From positions 1 through 64,000 of the forward strand of contig NZ_JARGES010000030.1 in the NCBI RefSeq assembly GCF_029210365.1: a stretch of DNA of 64,000 nucleotides. Direction: 5' to 3'. Every line of letters starts with the position of its first letter. The first letter of the stretch is position 1. The notes below the pieces were generated by a model that was given only the letters and a program-made list of their open reading frames with translations, made no database searches and was not told where the DNA came from. This DNA comes from Mesorhizobium sp. YIM 152430 (lineage in GTDB: Bacteria > Pseudomonadota > Alphaproteobacteria > Rhizobiales > Rhizobiaceae). Shown in pieces: positions 18,633 through 27,351 of this stretch. Made by a program: the position numbers and the translations under genes.

Positions 18633-19421
18633 ATGTCCCAATCCGATCCCGTCATTGAAGCCGAATACTTGGCGCAGCTCCCCCTTTATCTACTGCTCGA
18701 CGCGCGCGGCACATCCACGGATCGGAACGATCTCATCGACGGCGCGGTCATTGTGCCTGTCGAAGGATGGGTCGATGCTGCAAGGCGCGACGCTACCTCG
18801 TTCGACAATGTTGACTACTGGGGAGAGGAATTCGCCAAGCTGGGTCTGTCGAGCCAAACGATGGCTGTCGTCTTTGACGACGGCCTTATGACCGAGGCGG
18901 CCCGGGTCTGGTTCATTCTTCAGTTCTTCGGCGCCAAGGCTCTGGTGCTAAATGGCGGAACTGCGAGCCTGGCGACGGAGCGGGCATCGATACCGGTCCC
19001 AACGCCTCAGAACACGATGCCATTTCAAGCTTCGTATAATGCAGGTCCAGTCGGCCTCGTTGATCGCCACACGCTGAAAGACAATCTGGACACGACGACG
19101 ATTTTCGACGCACGGACCCAGGCTGAGTTCAAGGGTAAAGATCTGAAGAGCAATGCCCGGGGTGGTCATCTGCCGGGTGCGAAACTGCTTCCGCATTCGG
19201 ACTTGCTTAAGTCCGGCAATCTGCGCTCTCCGAGCGATTCGAGAGAGATGCTATCAGCAATCGGCTTCCAGACTGGAGATCATCTCGTCACCCATTGCGA
19301 CGGGGGCGGCCGCGCCGCTCTTGCAGCCATCGCCGCAGTGCGTGCAGGCTATGAGGACGTCGACGTCTACTATTTGAGCTTTTCCGACTGGGCCAAGAAT
19401 GAGAGTTGCCCTGTGAAGTAG
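18633..19421 (+). CDS. rhodanese-family sulfurtransferase
   Basis: A 262-residue protein with two rhodanese domains. The N-terminal domain (YLLLDARGTSTDRNDLIDGA) lacks a catalytic Cys. The C-terminal domain has TTIFDARTQAEFKGKD, a GGHLPGAKLLPHSDLL insert, and the active loop HCDGGGRAAL with Cys. Two-domain sulfurtransferases often accompany chromate transporters. It starts 56 bases after chrA and seems complete. Confidence 0.88.
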   Translation: MSQSDPVIEAEYLAQLPLYLLLDARGTSTDRNDLIDGAVIVPVEGWVDAARRDATSFDNVDYWGEEFAKLGLSSQTMAVVFDDGLMTEAARVWFILQFFGAKALVLNGGTASLATERASIPVPTPQNTMPFQASYNAGPVGLVDRHTLKDNLDTTTIFDARTQAEFKGKDLKSNARGGHLPGAKLLPHSDLLKSGNLRSPSDSREMLSAIGFQTGDHLVTHCDGGGRAALAAIAAVRAGYEDVDVYYLSFSDWAKNESCPVK

Positions 19422-19952
19422 GCCAGTTTCCTCATGCACGGATCTTGCTCCCATCGTGCGTGAGTGATTCAGTCCCGGATGAGCCGATAAGCTAACAGTC
19501 GGACCATGAAGCCGCTGGTCGGCGTCTGCCCCCCAATTTGGCCGTTCGCCAATGGCCACTTTTGCACGAGGCCATCCGAAAGCAGACGGTCGGTTTTCCA
19601 CCCCGGATCGGCCGTGGGCGTCGCCCCGACTTTCTGGACGTCGGAAAATGATTTCCCGCCGACGCCTTAGGGGCCGTATCCCGACGGTCCGCTTTTGGGA
19701 AACGCTTGCCGTTAGCTGCCGTTTCGGGTCCGCCTTATCATGCAAAGTTTGGCTGGTCAGCAAGTGACCCCATGCGCCGTTCCAAGATCGGTTGTGTCCT
19801 CCCAAAACCTGCCGTTCGGAAGAGATTGGAATTCAGTATGGTCACCATCGAAGAGAAAGGACTAATCCTTCCAGAATGGAAGCGGCTTGATGGAACACCG
19901 ACGTACGGCGTTCGTTCTCACTCTCGAGGGACATCAACGAGGACTACACATC
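19422..19952. other. intergenic stretch with a dispersed repeat
   Basis: No convincing gene. Short frames on either strand have no recognisable product. The stretch contains repeat copy C at 19595-19699. Confidence 0.6.
19595..19699 (+). repeat. dispersed intergenic repeat, copy C (diverged)
   Basis: Begins TTTTCCACCCCGG, contains GGAAAATGATTTCC at 19643-19656, then GCCGACGCCTTAGGGGCCGT and ends CCGCTTTTGGG. It aligns best with copy D at 40681-40782 and more loosely with copies A and B. Confidence 0.6.
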
Positions 19953-20297
19953 ATGAACATCATCAAGCCTACGGTCATCGCGGCTGTCGCGAGTGTCCTA
20001 TTCGCGGGTGCGGCATTTGCTCAAACGAACGCAAACCCGAATGTGAATGCGAACAACCTCGTAAGCGTCAACATTAGCAACGTGGCACAGAACATCGCAA
20101 AGGACCTCGACGTCGACGTTCAAGATGTCATCGACATCGGGTCCGTGCAGGTGCCTGTTGGCATCGCAGCCGCGGTCTGCAATGTACAGGCCAATGTGCT
20201 TGCAGCTGACAACAAGGCTGACGGTGCGGAGTGCGACGCAGAGAGCACTTCCCAAGGGCTGACGCAAATCGTCCAGCGCAGCATCAACGGCGGGTAA
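19953..20297 (+). CDS. small secreted Asn-rich protein, unknown
   Basis: A 114-residue protein with a clear signal peptide (MNIIKPTVIAAVASVLFAGA, cleavage after AFA). The mature part is rich in Asn, Val and Asp (QTNANPNVNANNLVSVNISN, AKDLDVDVQDVIDIGSVQVP) with two cysteines that could form one disulfide. The ATG at 19953 is preferred because it begins the signal peptide; the frame is open 66 bases upstream. A terminator follows. No family recognised. Confidence 0.7.
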   Translation: MNIIKPTVIAAVASVLFAGAAFAQTNANPNVNANNLVSVNISNVAQNIAKDLDVDVQDVIDIGSVQVPVGIAAAVCNVQANVLAADNKADGAECDAESTSQGLTQIVQRSINGG

Positions 20298-20325
20298 GAC
20301 GCCGAGCAAGTTTGAAACATGTAGA

Positions 20326-20357
20326 AGCGTCGGCTGCCTTGCAGTCGGCGCTTTTTT
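20326..20357 (+). terminator. Rho-independent terminator
   Basis: AGCGTCGGCTGC pairs with GCAGTCGGCGCT (two non-Watson-Crick positions) around a CTT loop, followed by a run of T. It lies 29 bases after the small secreted protein gene. Confidence 0.75.
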
Positions 20358-20384
20358 GCTAAATGGGTCCGACTTGTGCAAATT

Positions 20385-20902
20385 GAATGCCCATAGAAGC
20401 GGGGAACAGCCTGCACGATCTTCTCGTAGATGAGCGTGTTGTAGACGAGCAAGAACAAGGTCAGGACGATCGTTACAAGGGCGATGCCGCCAACTGTCAG
20501 CATCTCGTCGGCAGCCTCGACGATCAGTCCCGGCTCCTGGATGCGGACGTCCTGGACCAAGGGATCTGACTCGCCGGCACTCAGTTCGCTGAGTTGCTCG
20601 CTGGCGCGCGAGACGTTTTCCAGCGGAGCGCGCAGATGCTCCAGCTTTCGGTTGACCTCCAGCATGATGATCGGCGCGCGGTCGATGAAGGAGACGACGG
20701 GTCCGCTCAACAGATAGACTGCGGCGATGGCCAAGAACGAGACCGTCACGACGAGGCCCGAGGCGGTGATTGCATTCGGGATGCCGCGTCGGCGCGCAAC
20801 GCGCACCATCGGGCTCAGGGTCAATGCGAACAGGACGGACATGACGATGGGCAGCAAAAACAGCCGGGCGACATAGAGCATTGCCGCTCTCCGAAGCTGC
20901 AA
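20385..20902 (-). pseudogene. AI-2E family exporter, truncated
   Basis: About 170 residues of a PerM/AI-2E transporter on the minus strand: LFLLPIVMSVLFALTLSPMV as first helix, NAITASGLVVTVSFLAIAAVYLL, a periplasmic loop, then GGIALVTIVLTLFLLVYNTLIYEKIVQ. After VPRFYG the homology stops and the frame runs into unrelated sequence opposite the secreted-protein gene. The usual protein is about twice as long, so the C-terminal half is lost. Confidence 0.75.
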
Positions 20903-21277
20903 AGCGCTTCAACATCGTTTGATCCCCAGCCAGACGAGGACGATCGGGGGGGGAGCTAACGGGTGGTGAAGACCATCATCTGCATTTTAGCGATGGCTGA
21001 AATCCTTGGGTACCTCGGCAGTGGAAGGCGGCTCGCTCGACTTCGTCCTGGGGCGCGTCAGGAACTATTTGGCACAGCTTCCGTTAATCGCCGTGCTCAA
21101 CGCCTTTACGGACCGCAGAGCCGGACTGCGGGCCGCCAGGACGCATTAGTCCCTTCCGTCCTGGCGGCTCTCTTCAATTCCGATAGAACCTAGATCATCT
21201 GATCACGAAGCCGTGAACCTTCTGCTCGCGTCCGCGTTATGCGTTTTGAAGGGACCTTCGTGAACAGGATCGATACG
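20903..21277. other. intergenic stretch without a clear gene
   Basis: No recognisable gene. A frame around 21005-21150 reads GGSLDFVLGRVRNYLAQLPL then IAVLNAFTDRRAGLRAA and could be a gene remnant, but I cannot name it. Confidence 0.4.
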
Positions 21278-22795
21278 ATGCGCTGGACTGCGAAAGCATC
21301 CCTCATGGCGAGCGTTGCCGCCGTGACTCTTATGGTTGGCCCCGACACACACTCCACCTTGACCGAAGCAAATGCCTTGCGCGACTTCGTGCCCGTGCAG
21401 ATGGGCACATCCGCCGAAGCGCAGGCCCGAGTTTCCGTCGGTGTCTTCTTCGACCGCCTTGCACCTCACGGGCGATGGGCGCGCCATGGTTCGCATGGGT
21501 ACGTCTTCGTGCCGGCAGGCGTCGGCCGCGACTGGCGGCCCTACACGCAGGGACACTGGGCGTATACTGACGCCTACGGCTGGTACTGGGTCTCCGATGA
21601 ACCCTTCGGCTGGGCAACCTATCACTATGGTCGCTGGGGCTACAGCCGCTCGTACGGCTGGTACTGGGTGCCTGGCAATGTGTGGGCACCGGCCTGGGTG
21701 ACTTGGCGCACCGGCGGCGACTATGTCGGCTGGGCCCCGATCGCCCCAGAGGGCAGTGGCTATGCGTGGGGCGCACCTTCCTCGTTCCGCCCGCCGGTCG
21801 CGGAAAGCTGGGTCTTCGTCGAAACGCGCTATATCTCGGCTCCGACCATCGTGCAGTATGTCCAGCCCATCGCACAAATTCCGGTTATCCTTACGCAGGC
21901 GACAACCCGCGTAGACGTGCGGATTGAGCAGAACATCGTCATCAATCAGCCGATCGAGATCACGCAGATCGAGAACGTGGTCGTCGAGCCCGTCCAGACT
22001 GTCAACGTAACGTTCGTCGACGATCCGGACCAGGCGTCGACGTCGGATGGCGAGGTCGTGGCATTCCAGGCGGACATCTCCGAGGAGGAGCCGCAGAAAG
22101 CGCCGCCCGAGGCCGTGGAATCGGCCGACCAGATCGAGGAGCCGGCGATCATCGAGGAGACGCTTGAAAATGTCCCCGCCGAGGCAGACGCGCCGAGCGC
22201 CGCCGAGATCGAGGATGACGCTGGCGAGCCGATAGCCGACGACGGAGCGACCGACGAGGCGGCTCCCGAGGAGAGCGATGCCGATGCGCCCGCCGCAACC
22301 GAAGCAACGCCGGCCGACGGTGCCGACGCTGAACAGCCCGCTGAGGACGCCGAGGAGCAACCGGCGGCCGAAGAGCCGGCGGTCGGCGAAGAGCCCGCTG
22401 AGGCCGAGCAACCCGCCGCTACTGACGAACAGCCAGCCACGGACGGGACGCCGGCAGCCGACGAAACTCCTGCAGAGCCCGAGGCAGGAGCCGATGAAGC
22501 AGCTCCCGCAGAAGGACAGCCTGAAGAGGACGCTGAAGAGGCCGCTCCGGCCGAAGAGACTGCACCGGCTGAGGAGGCAACACCGGCCGAAGAGGCTGCT
22601 CCTGCTGAGGACGCCGCCCCGGCAGATTCTGCCCCGGTCGAATCCGGGGCTCCAGCCGAAGCCGCGCCGGAACAGGAGGAGGCTCCGGCAGAAGAGGCCC
22701 CGACAGAGGAGGCTCCTGCTGAAGAGACCGAAGCAGCTCCCTCTGGCGAACCAGCCAATGGCGAGGCGTGCCCTGAAGGCCAGGAGACCTGCTAG
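21278..22795 (+). CDS. DUF6600-type envelope protein with Ala-Glu-Pro-rich tail
   Basis: A 505-residue exported protein. A signal-like segment (MRWTAKASLMASVAAVTLMV) is followed by aromatic repeats of the DUF6600 kind: APHGRWARHGSHGYVFVP, WRPYTQGHWAYTDAYGWYWV, ATYHYGRWGYSRSYGWYWVP, and GGDYVGWAPIAPEG. From about residue 265 to the end the chain is a strongly acidic low-complexity tail of Ala, Glu, Pro and Asp. The last residues CPEGQETC carry two Cys. The ATG at 21278 starts the signal; 21239 is possible. Likely periplasmic or cell-surface; function unknown. Confidence 0.75.
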   Translation: MRWTAKASLMASVAAVTLMVGPDTHSTLTEANALRDFVPVQMGTSAEAQARVSVGVFFDRLAPHGRWARHGSHGYVFVPAGVGRDWRPYTQGHWAYTDAYGWYWVSDEPFGWATYHYGRWGYSRSYGWYWVPGNVWAPAWVTWRTGGDYVGWAPIAPEGSGYAWGAPSSFRPPVAESWVFVETRYISAPTIVQYVQPIAQIPVILTQATTRVDVRIEQNIVINQPIEITQIENVVVEPVQTVNVTFVDDPDQASTSDGEVVAFQADISEEEPQKAPPEAVESADQIEEPAIIEETLENVPAEADAPSAAEIEDDAGEPIADDGATDEAAPEESDADAPAATEATPADGADAEQPAEDAEEQPAAEEPAVGEEPAEAEQPAATDEQPATDGTPAADETPAEPEAGADEAAPAEGQPEEDAEEAAPAEETAPAEEATPAEEAAPAEDAAPADSAPVESGAPAEAAPEQEEAPAEEAPTEEAPAEETEAAPSGEPANGEACPEGQETC

Positions 22796-22805
22796 AAACT
22801 GTTGT

Positions 22806-22829
22806 CGGGCCGGTCTTGTGACCGGCCCG
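22806..22829. terminator. strong hairpin after the DUF6600 gene
   Basis: CGGGCCGGTC and GACCGGCCCG form a perfect 10-bp stem with a TTGT loop, 10 bases after the stop codon. The T tract is weak (GCATTTG), so termination efficiency is uncertain. Confidence 0.55.
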
Positions 22830-23517
22830 GCATTTGTCGGAGGCACAGAACGCCGTCGACCGGACCAGTGACAATTTTCGCTCCTTGTGCAGAGTGGTGT
22901 GCTCCGCACAAGAAATGCCACATGCCTTGATGGCGCGTTAGACCCCGACCATCGGCCGCAATCGCTGTCAGCTGCATCGGCGATCTGTATGGCCGCTTTC
23001 GTAACTTCTCCGCTCCAAAGCTGTCAGGCAGCAAATCCACCCCATTGCCGAAGTCCGAAGACAGCCGCGTTACCAACCGGGCGGAAATCGATTTCCGTCG
23101 CAAAGGGGGCCGTGAGCGGTCTGTCCGGTTCTGGCGAGGAATTGCAGAAAGCCGACATTCGGCATTTCGGTCGTGAAGACTGGTGGTTTGTAACCTCGAA
23201 AGCAGCCGGTTCTGCTGGAATAAGCGCTGTCGTCACTTGCTTTCCAGCGTCACCCGGACTTTACCTTTGTATAGCCTGCACTGAGTATGGCTTTGATAGC
23301 AGGACTATTCTGCCGCCCATAGTCGGAAGCTCCCGCTCAACACGTCTGAACAATCGCTCGTACTGTTACGGGCTAGCAATGACAGCGCGCTACCGGCCCG
23401 CCATGGTCGCCTTGGTACGACCACACGCAGATTGACGATGCGCAGGGCAACGATGGTTCCGTCACGAGTAAGAAGCCCAGGCGGCCGGCTGGCGCTCAGT
23501 TCGCTGGCGCTGACAGA
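22830..23517. other. intergenic stretch holding repeat copy A
   Basis: Open frames of up to 182 codons exist but cross the repeat and have no recognisable domain or ribosome binding site. I see no gene. GC content and patchy repeat-like segments suggest decayed DNA. Confidence 0.55.
23037..23101 (+). repeat. dispersed intergenic repeat, copy A
   Basis: 65 bp, differing from copy B (34308-34372) at a single base by eye. It contains the perfect palindrome GGAAATCGATTTCC at 23083-23096. Flanking sequences are unrelated, so it is a discrete unit. Confidence 0.85.
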
Positions 23518-23976
23518 TCAGGCGCTCCAGCCCGGCCAAGTCGTGTCCACCATCGCTTTGCCCGCGCAATTGTAATCGTCGACGAACCGACCTGTTGCTC
23601 GATCTCGACAGCGCCATACCAGGCCGCCGTTCCCATCCCGGAACTGATCCCAAGCAACACCGTACCCTGACGGCGCGTAGCCTCCGTAGCCGTTATTTGC
23701 AGCCGCTGCACCGACTGCGCCGGCCGCTATGCCCACCGCGATGCCGGTCATGATCGCATTATCTGCTTCAACCAGACTGCGGCACCGCTCAGCGTTCGCC
23801 CCGCGCTTCAGGATGAGGCTTGCGATCTGTTCGCGGCGGGTCGGGTCCGTCGCCTCAAAAACCATCCGGCAAAGCGCCCGCGTATCGTAGTCAGTCAGCT
23901 TTTCATTCTGTGGCGGCTGATCGGTGGCGCAGCTCGCTAGCACGGCGGCGCACAGAATGTACGGCAATCGTTTCAT
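23518..23976 (-). CDS. lipoprotein with glycine-zipper segment, unknown
   Basis: A 152-residue predicted lipoprotein: MKRLPYILCAAVLASCATDQ has a lipobox LAS-C. Residues about 74-95 (AIMTGIAVGIAAGAVGAAAA) form a glycine/alanine zipper likely to enter a membrane. The C-terminal part contains a WRCRDRATGRFVDDYNCAG segment with two Cys. Function unknown. Confidence 0.75.
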   Translation of the reverse strand: MKRLPYILCAAVLASCATDQPPQNEKLTDYDTRALCRMVFEATDPTRREQIASLILKRGANAERCRSLVEADNAIMTGIAVGIAAGAVGAAAANNGYGGYAPSGYGVAWDQFRDGNGGLVWRCRDRATGRFVDDYNCAGKAMVDTTWPGWSA

Positions 23977-24043
23977 GACCCGCCCGGTCCGATGATCTGT
24001 CGATCATCGGAACGCTCCAGCGCGGGCCGTAGGCCCGATTTCA

Positions 24044-24184
24044 TCAATGGCAGTGAACAGAGCCGGTGCTGTTGTCCATGTGGCAGCATTGACCGGGTGG
24101 CGAACTTTTGCGGCAGCCGCCGCCATGAGCGCTGGCTTGGCCAGCCAGCATCAACACCGCAAGAAGAGCGATAGAAATCTTCAT
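24044..24184 (-). CDS. 46-residue secreted Cys/His protein (YHYH-like)
   Basis: A short gene. MKISIALLAVLMLAGQASA is a signal peptide. The mature 27 residues begin HGGGCRKSSPPGQCCHM and end in the His/Cys motif VHCH. This resembles small secreted proteins with a C-terminal Y/C-H-x-H motif of the YHYH type (HGGG..., CHxD...GxxHCH) that may bind metal. A purine-rich GGAGGGGGCTCC site lies just upstream of the ATG. It is divergent from its +-strand flank and 67 bases upstream of the lipoprotein gene. Confidence 0.7.
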   Translation of the reverse strand: MKISIALLAVLMLAGQASAHGGGCRKSSPPGQCCHMDNSTGSVHCH

Positions 24185-24803
24185 TTGGAGCCCCCTCCCG
24201 ATTTCCGCGCAGAGTTGCATGACCGCGGCCGGGCAGCAACCCTAGATATCGGCGAGCCGCCCGCGTACGGAATGGCGCACTTCTGGAACCGGTCCGCCCC
24301 AATGCGGTTGTCGCTTGATCCCTTGAACAGCGCTATTTCGGCGCGATGCCCAAGATGTGTCGGAAATCCGATCTGCCGTCGAAGCCTTGCCGGTTCTGCG
24401 GTCGACCGATGGTTTGGTGGAAGGCATGGGCGAACACAGGGGAAGCCGTACGGTAGTACCCCGCGCAATGCCGGAGCTCAGCAAGAGCCGGTCACCGTAG
24501 CGAAGTTTCCGGTGTGAGGGGCGACGAGCGGGCCTAGCGCGCGCGGTTGACATTGGTGCTCGAAGTAGCAGAATTCTTGACGGCGACGCAGCAATCGCCA
24601 GCGGGGTCAATGACTTAACCCTCCAGGCTTGACGATGTCGGCCCCGCATTTCGCTCACCGTTGGAAATTCTGGATATTTTAGCGTGCGCTGATGTCCGCA
24701 GCACGCTCAGGTTGCTTATTGTCAGCAATGTGGCAATCGGGTGACAGACTTCGGGTGGCGGTTCATGTATTTAGAAGCCATTGAATTACGAGGAACCATT
24801 CGT
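24185..24803. other. intergenic stretch upstream of the porin gene
   Basis: No gene supported. The last ~100 bases before the porin start are AT-richer and must carry its promoter. Confidence 0.5.
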
Positions 24804-25448
24804 ATGAAGAACCTTCTTCTTGCTTCGGCGGCTCTTGCCGTCATCAGCGCTCCTGCTTTCGCGGCTGACGCAGTCATCTATGACCCGGCACCGACCGCTC
24901 CCATCGTTGCCTCGGTCTATGACTGGTCTGGCGCTTACATCGGTATCCAGGGCGGCTATGTCTGGACTGATCTCGAATTCCCGGCGGGCTTCGGCCTTGC
25001 GGACGAGAATTTCGACGGCGGCACTTTGGGTGCCCACGTCGGACTGAATGCTCAGAACGGCAATCTGGTCTACGGCGTTGAGGCCGACATAAACTACACG
25101 TGGAACGAGAACGAGTATGTCCTCTTCGGTGACACGTACGAAGTGGGCACGGATTGGTCTGGTTCGCTTCGTGGCCGTCTTGGTTACGCTTTCGACCGCA
25201 CGATGATCTATGGCACCGCCGGTCTTGCGATTACCAACGGCTTTGTCGAGGGGCCCGGTGTGGATGAGTCTGAAACGCTCACTGGCTACACTGTCGGCGC
25301 GGGCGTTGAGCATGCCTTTACGGACATGATTTCGGCTCGGGTCGAGTATCGCTATTCTGACTATGGCAGCGACGATTTCGGCCTGGGTCTCGGCGACTTT
25401 GACGTCAATGAACATGCTGTCCGCGTCGGCGTCAGCTTCAAGTTCTAA
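24804..25448 (+). CDS. Omp25-type outer membrane beta-barrel protein
   Basis: A 214-residue outer membrane protein of the Omp25/RopB family of Hyphomicrobiales. It has a signal peptide (MKNLLLASAALAVISAPAFA), the linker VYDWSGAYIGIQGGYVWTD, alternating strands (GTLGAHVGLNAQNGNLVYGV, SLRGRLGYAFDRTMIYGTAG, HAFTDMISARVEYRYSDYG), and the terminal strand HAVRVGVSFKF ending in Phe as required by the BAM machinery. The ATG at 24804 follows AGGA and starts the signal. A terminator follows. Confidence 0.93.
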   Translation: MKNLLLASAALAVISAPAFAADAVIYDPAPTAPIVASVYDWSGAYIGIQGGYVWTDLEFPAGFGLADENFDGGTLGAHVGLNAQNGNLVYGVEADINYTWNENEYVLFGDTYEVGTDWSGSLRGRLGYAFDRTMIYGTAGLAITNGFVEGPGVDESETLTGYTVGAGVEHAFTDMISARVEYRYSDYGSDDFGLGLGDFDVNEHAVRVGVSFKF

Positions 25449-25478
25449 GCATATTCCTGAGCCACACTCAGCACTCAG

Positions 25479-25504
25479 GGCCGGGAGTAATCCCGGCCTT
25501 TTTT
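25479..25504 (+). terminator. Rho-independent terminator of the porin gene
   Basis: GGCCGGGA and TCCCGGCC form a perfect 8-bp stem around GTAA, followed by TTTTTT, 30 bases after the porin stop. Confidence 0.92.
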
Positions 25505-25533
25505 CATTGACAACAAGTTCGGCAAGGTTTGTC

Positions 25534-25696
25534 TCAATCACCTGCCGCAACCTCAACATGCTGATAATCGGGCAGGGGCCCTTGCAGAGATCTCGCCTCG
25601 TCCCAAGACGCGCGCAGCCTGGATTTCCTCTGGGGCGGTCAGGATGACAGGCATCGCCTTCGGCTGGATCGGCGCCACGATGGCGTTCGGATGACC
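25534..25696 (-). pseudogene. SRAP/YedK-type peptidase, C-terminal remnant
   Basis: On the minus strand HPNAIVAPIQPKAMPVILTA then PEEIQAA, and after a frame change WDEARSLQGPLPDYQHVEVA, match the C-terminal part of SOS response-associated peptidases (HMCES/YedK), which crosslink to abasic sites. The N-terminal catalytic Cys region is absent and the frame is broken, so this is a relic. Confidence 0.7.
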
Positions 25697-26209
25697 CAAC
25701 CATCGAAAGCATACTGAAGACCTCAGATCTGGATCCATTGGGCAATCGTCGCGATGATCGCCGCCCAGTGGGCCACGTCTGGCGCTATCCCACGCACCCA
25801 TAATCCGCTGCTTCCCCCATCGCCCTCTGACCTGCTTCTGCATATGGTGCACAACTACAATGGGATGGCGATCGGTTGCCTCGTCCTCGTCCGGATTGCG
25901 CTGCGGTTGTCGCGGAGCACCGTGCGCCAACAGGCTCGCCGCACTCCGATGGAACTGGCAGCGCTCGCGGTTCACTGGGGCATATACGCCTCCCTGGCCG
26001 CACAGGCCGCGACGGGGTTCATCGCCTCGTATCTGTGGGGGCCGGCCGCAGGCATCCACAAGGCGATCTGGAACGTCACCCTGACGCTCGTCACACTGCA
26101 CGTGACGGCTGCTGCCTGGCATGGCGTTCGGCGCGACGGCGTGGTCGGCCGGATGCTGCCCTTTCGGGCAAAAACGATCAGCGGCGAGCGTCAGCGTCCC
26201 GTTCGTTGA
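25691..26209 (+). pseudogene. cytochrome b561-like membrane protein with opal codon
   Basis: An ATG at 25691 reads MTQPSKAY, then TGA (25715-25717), then RPQIWIHWAIVAMIAAQWAT in the same frame and on through GMAIGCLVLVRIALRL, ALAVHWGIYASLAAQAATGF and TLTLVTLHVTAAAWHG. Histidines in helices fit heme b ligands of the four-helix b561 family, which passes electrons to periplasmic carriers. Starting instead at the ATG at 25754 would drop the first heme-ligand helix. The 3' end overlaps the opposing cytochrome c gene by 32 bases. Confidence 0.7.
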
Positions 26210-26666
26210 GGAGGTCGTGGCGTCGACGGATGTCATCCGGCCATTGCGCCTTGATGTAGGAAAGCACTGCCACGATCTCTTCGTCGTCAAGCACGCCTTC
26301 GAACGCAGGCATCCGCGTCTTGTAGTCCGGCAGGTTCGCCGCGACCTCCACGCCAACCTTTGTGATGTCAAAGAGAAGTCGATCGTGGTGATGCCAGGTG
26401 TGCCCGGTTGCGTCGTGCGGTGGTGCGAGGGCAAAGCCTTCCGCGTCGCGGCGCTGCCAGTCCTCTGCCTGACCTTCCAGCGACGCGCCGTGACAGGAAG
26501 CGCAATGGATGGTGTACAGCTTCGAGCCTATGGCAACGACCGAGGCATCGTCCGGCTTCAGGATTCCGGGGGGCGAGGATCGGGCCATCCACCACACACC
26601 AAGAGCGACAGCAATCGCCGAACCCGTCGCAATCAATCCGATGGCACGGAGCCTGATGCGCCGCAT
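26178..26666 (-). CDS. membrane-anchored cytochrome c
   Basis: A 162-residue class I cytochrome c. The N-terminal helix LRAIGLIATGSAIAVALGVW anchors it, then GSKLYTIHCASCHGASLEGQ carries the CxxCH heme site, and MPAFEGVLDDEEIVAVLSYI supplies the distal Met and last helix. I chose the ATG giving MRRIRLRAIG; the frame is open 117 bases further upstream across the methyltransferase end. It lies downstream of the methyltransferase in the same direction and converges on the b561 gene, its plausible partner. Confidence 0.88.
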   Translation of the reverse strand: MRRIRLRAIGLIATGSAIAVALGVWWMARSSPPGILKPDDASVVAIGSKLYTIHCASCHGASLEGQAEDWQRRDAEGFALAPPHDATGHTWHHHDRLLFDITKVGVEVAANLPDYKTRMPAFEGVLDDEEIVAVLSYIKAQWPDDIRRRHDLLNERDADARR

Positions 26667-26715
26667 CCAGGACCGCTCGTGCTCCAGGCTGCAGCGCTTA
26701 TGTCGCCCGAGCAGA

Positions 26716-27341
26716 TCAAGCCGTCCTCTCCAGCACGCTGAACTGGAACGCCTGCATCGACCCCGAAGGGGTCTGATGCTCATGACGCAAACCGTTCACG
26801 AGCCTGAACCGGGCCCCAGCGTCTCGACAAGGGTCTCAGGGCTGTAGCGTTGCACTGGCAGCCCGCTGCAACATTCCCGGCCGTCAAGGGCGAAGGTCGC
26901 GATGATGGCGTGTCCAGCGTCGACAAGCGCGGAGTGGAGCGTCTCGATATAGGCGGCGCGGTCCACCTTGTCGGTGAGAAAGTGGAAGGCTGCACGATCA
27001 TGCCAGACGTCATATCGCCGTCCGGGCTTCCAGCTTGTCACGTCAGATACGATCCACTCGACGCGATCAGCCTCCGTGCCCATCGTCATTTGCGATCGGG
27101 CTATTGCCTCAGCGGAAAGGTCGAGCACCGCGACGTGCCCGAACCCCAGTCGAAGAGCATGGGCGGCCAGGCGAGAGGCCCCGCCACCCACGTCGATCAG
27201 CGAATCCTTCGGTCCCGGCAAGGCCTTGATCAGATCCAACGAGACCGTCGGTGTCTCCTCGAACCAGCTGACGCCGGCCTCGCCCTTTTTGACATAGGCG
27301 TCATCCCAATGTCGGCGGTCGACGAGATTGCTGGGATGCAC
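26716..27341 (-). pseudogene. class I SAM-dependent methyltransferase, frameshifted
   Basis: The frame starts MHPSNLVDRRHWDDAYVKKG and has motif I (LIDVGGGASRLAAHALRLG) and AVLDLSAEAIARSQ, DVWHDRAAFHFLTD. It ends early at GPGSGS (26796). One base shift at that point restores a family-like tail, FRLVNGLRHEHQTPSGSMQA then FQFSVLERTA, ending at 26716. Either a real deletion or a sequencing error. The catalytic part is intact. Substrate unknown. Confidence 0.8.
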
Positions 27342-27351
27342 AGCCGATCTC

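Noticed and set aside
22887-23435. 182-codon plus-strand frame
   Set aside because: It runs through repeat copy A and has no domain, signal or ribosome binding site.
25715-25717. TGA in the b561 gene as selenocysteine
   Set aside because: No SECIS-like hairpin follows and b561 proteins have no selenocysteine form; a nonsense change is simpler.
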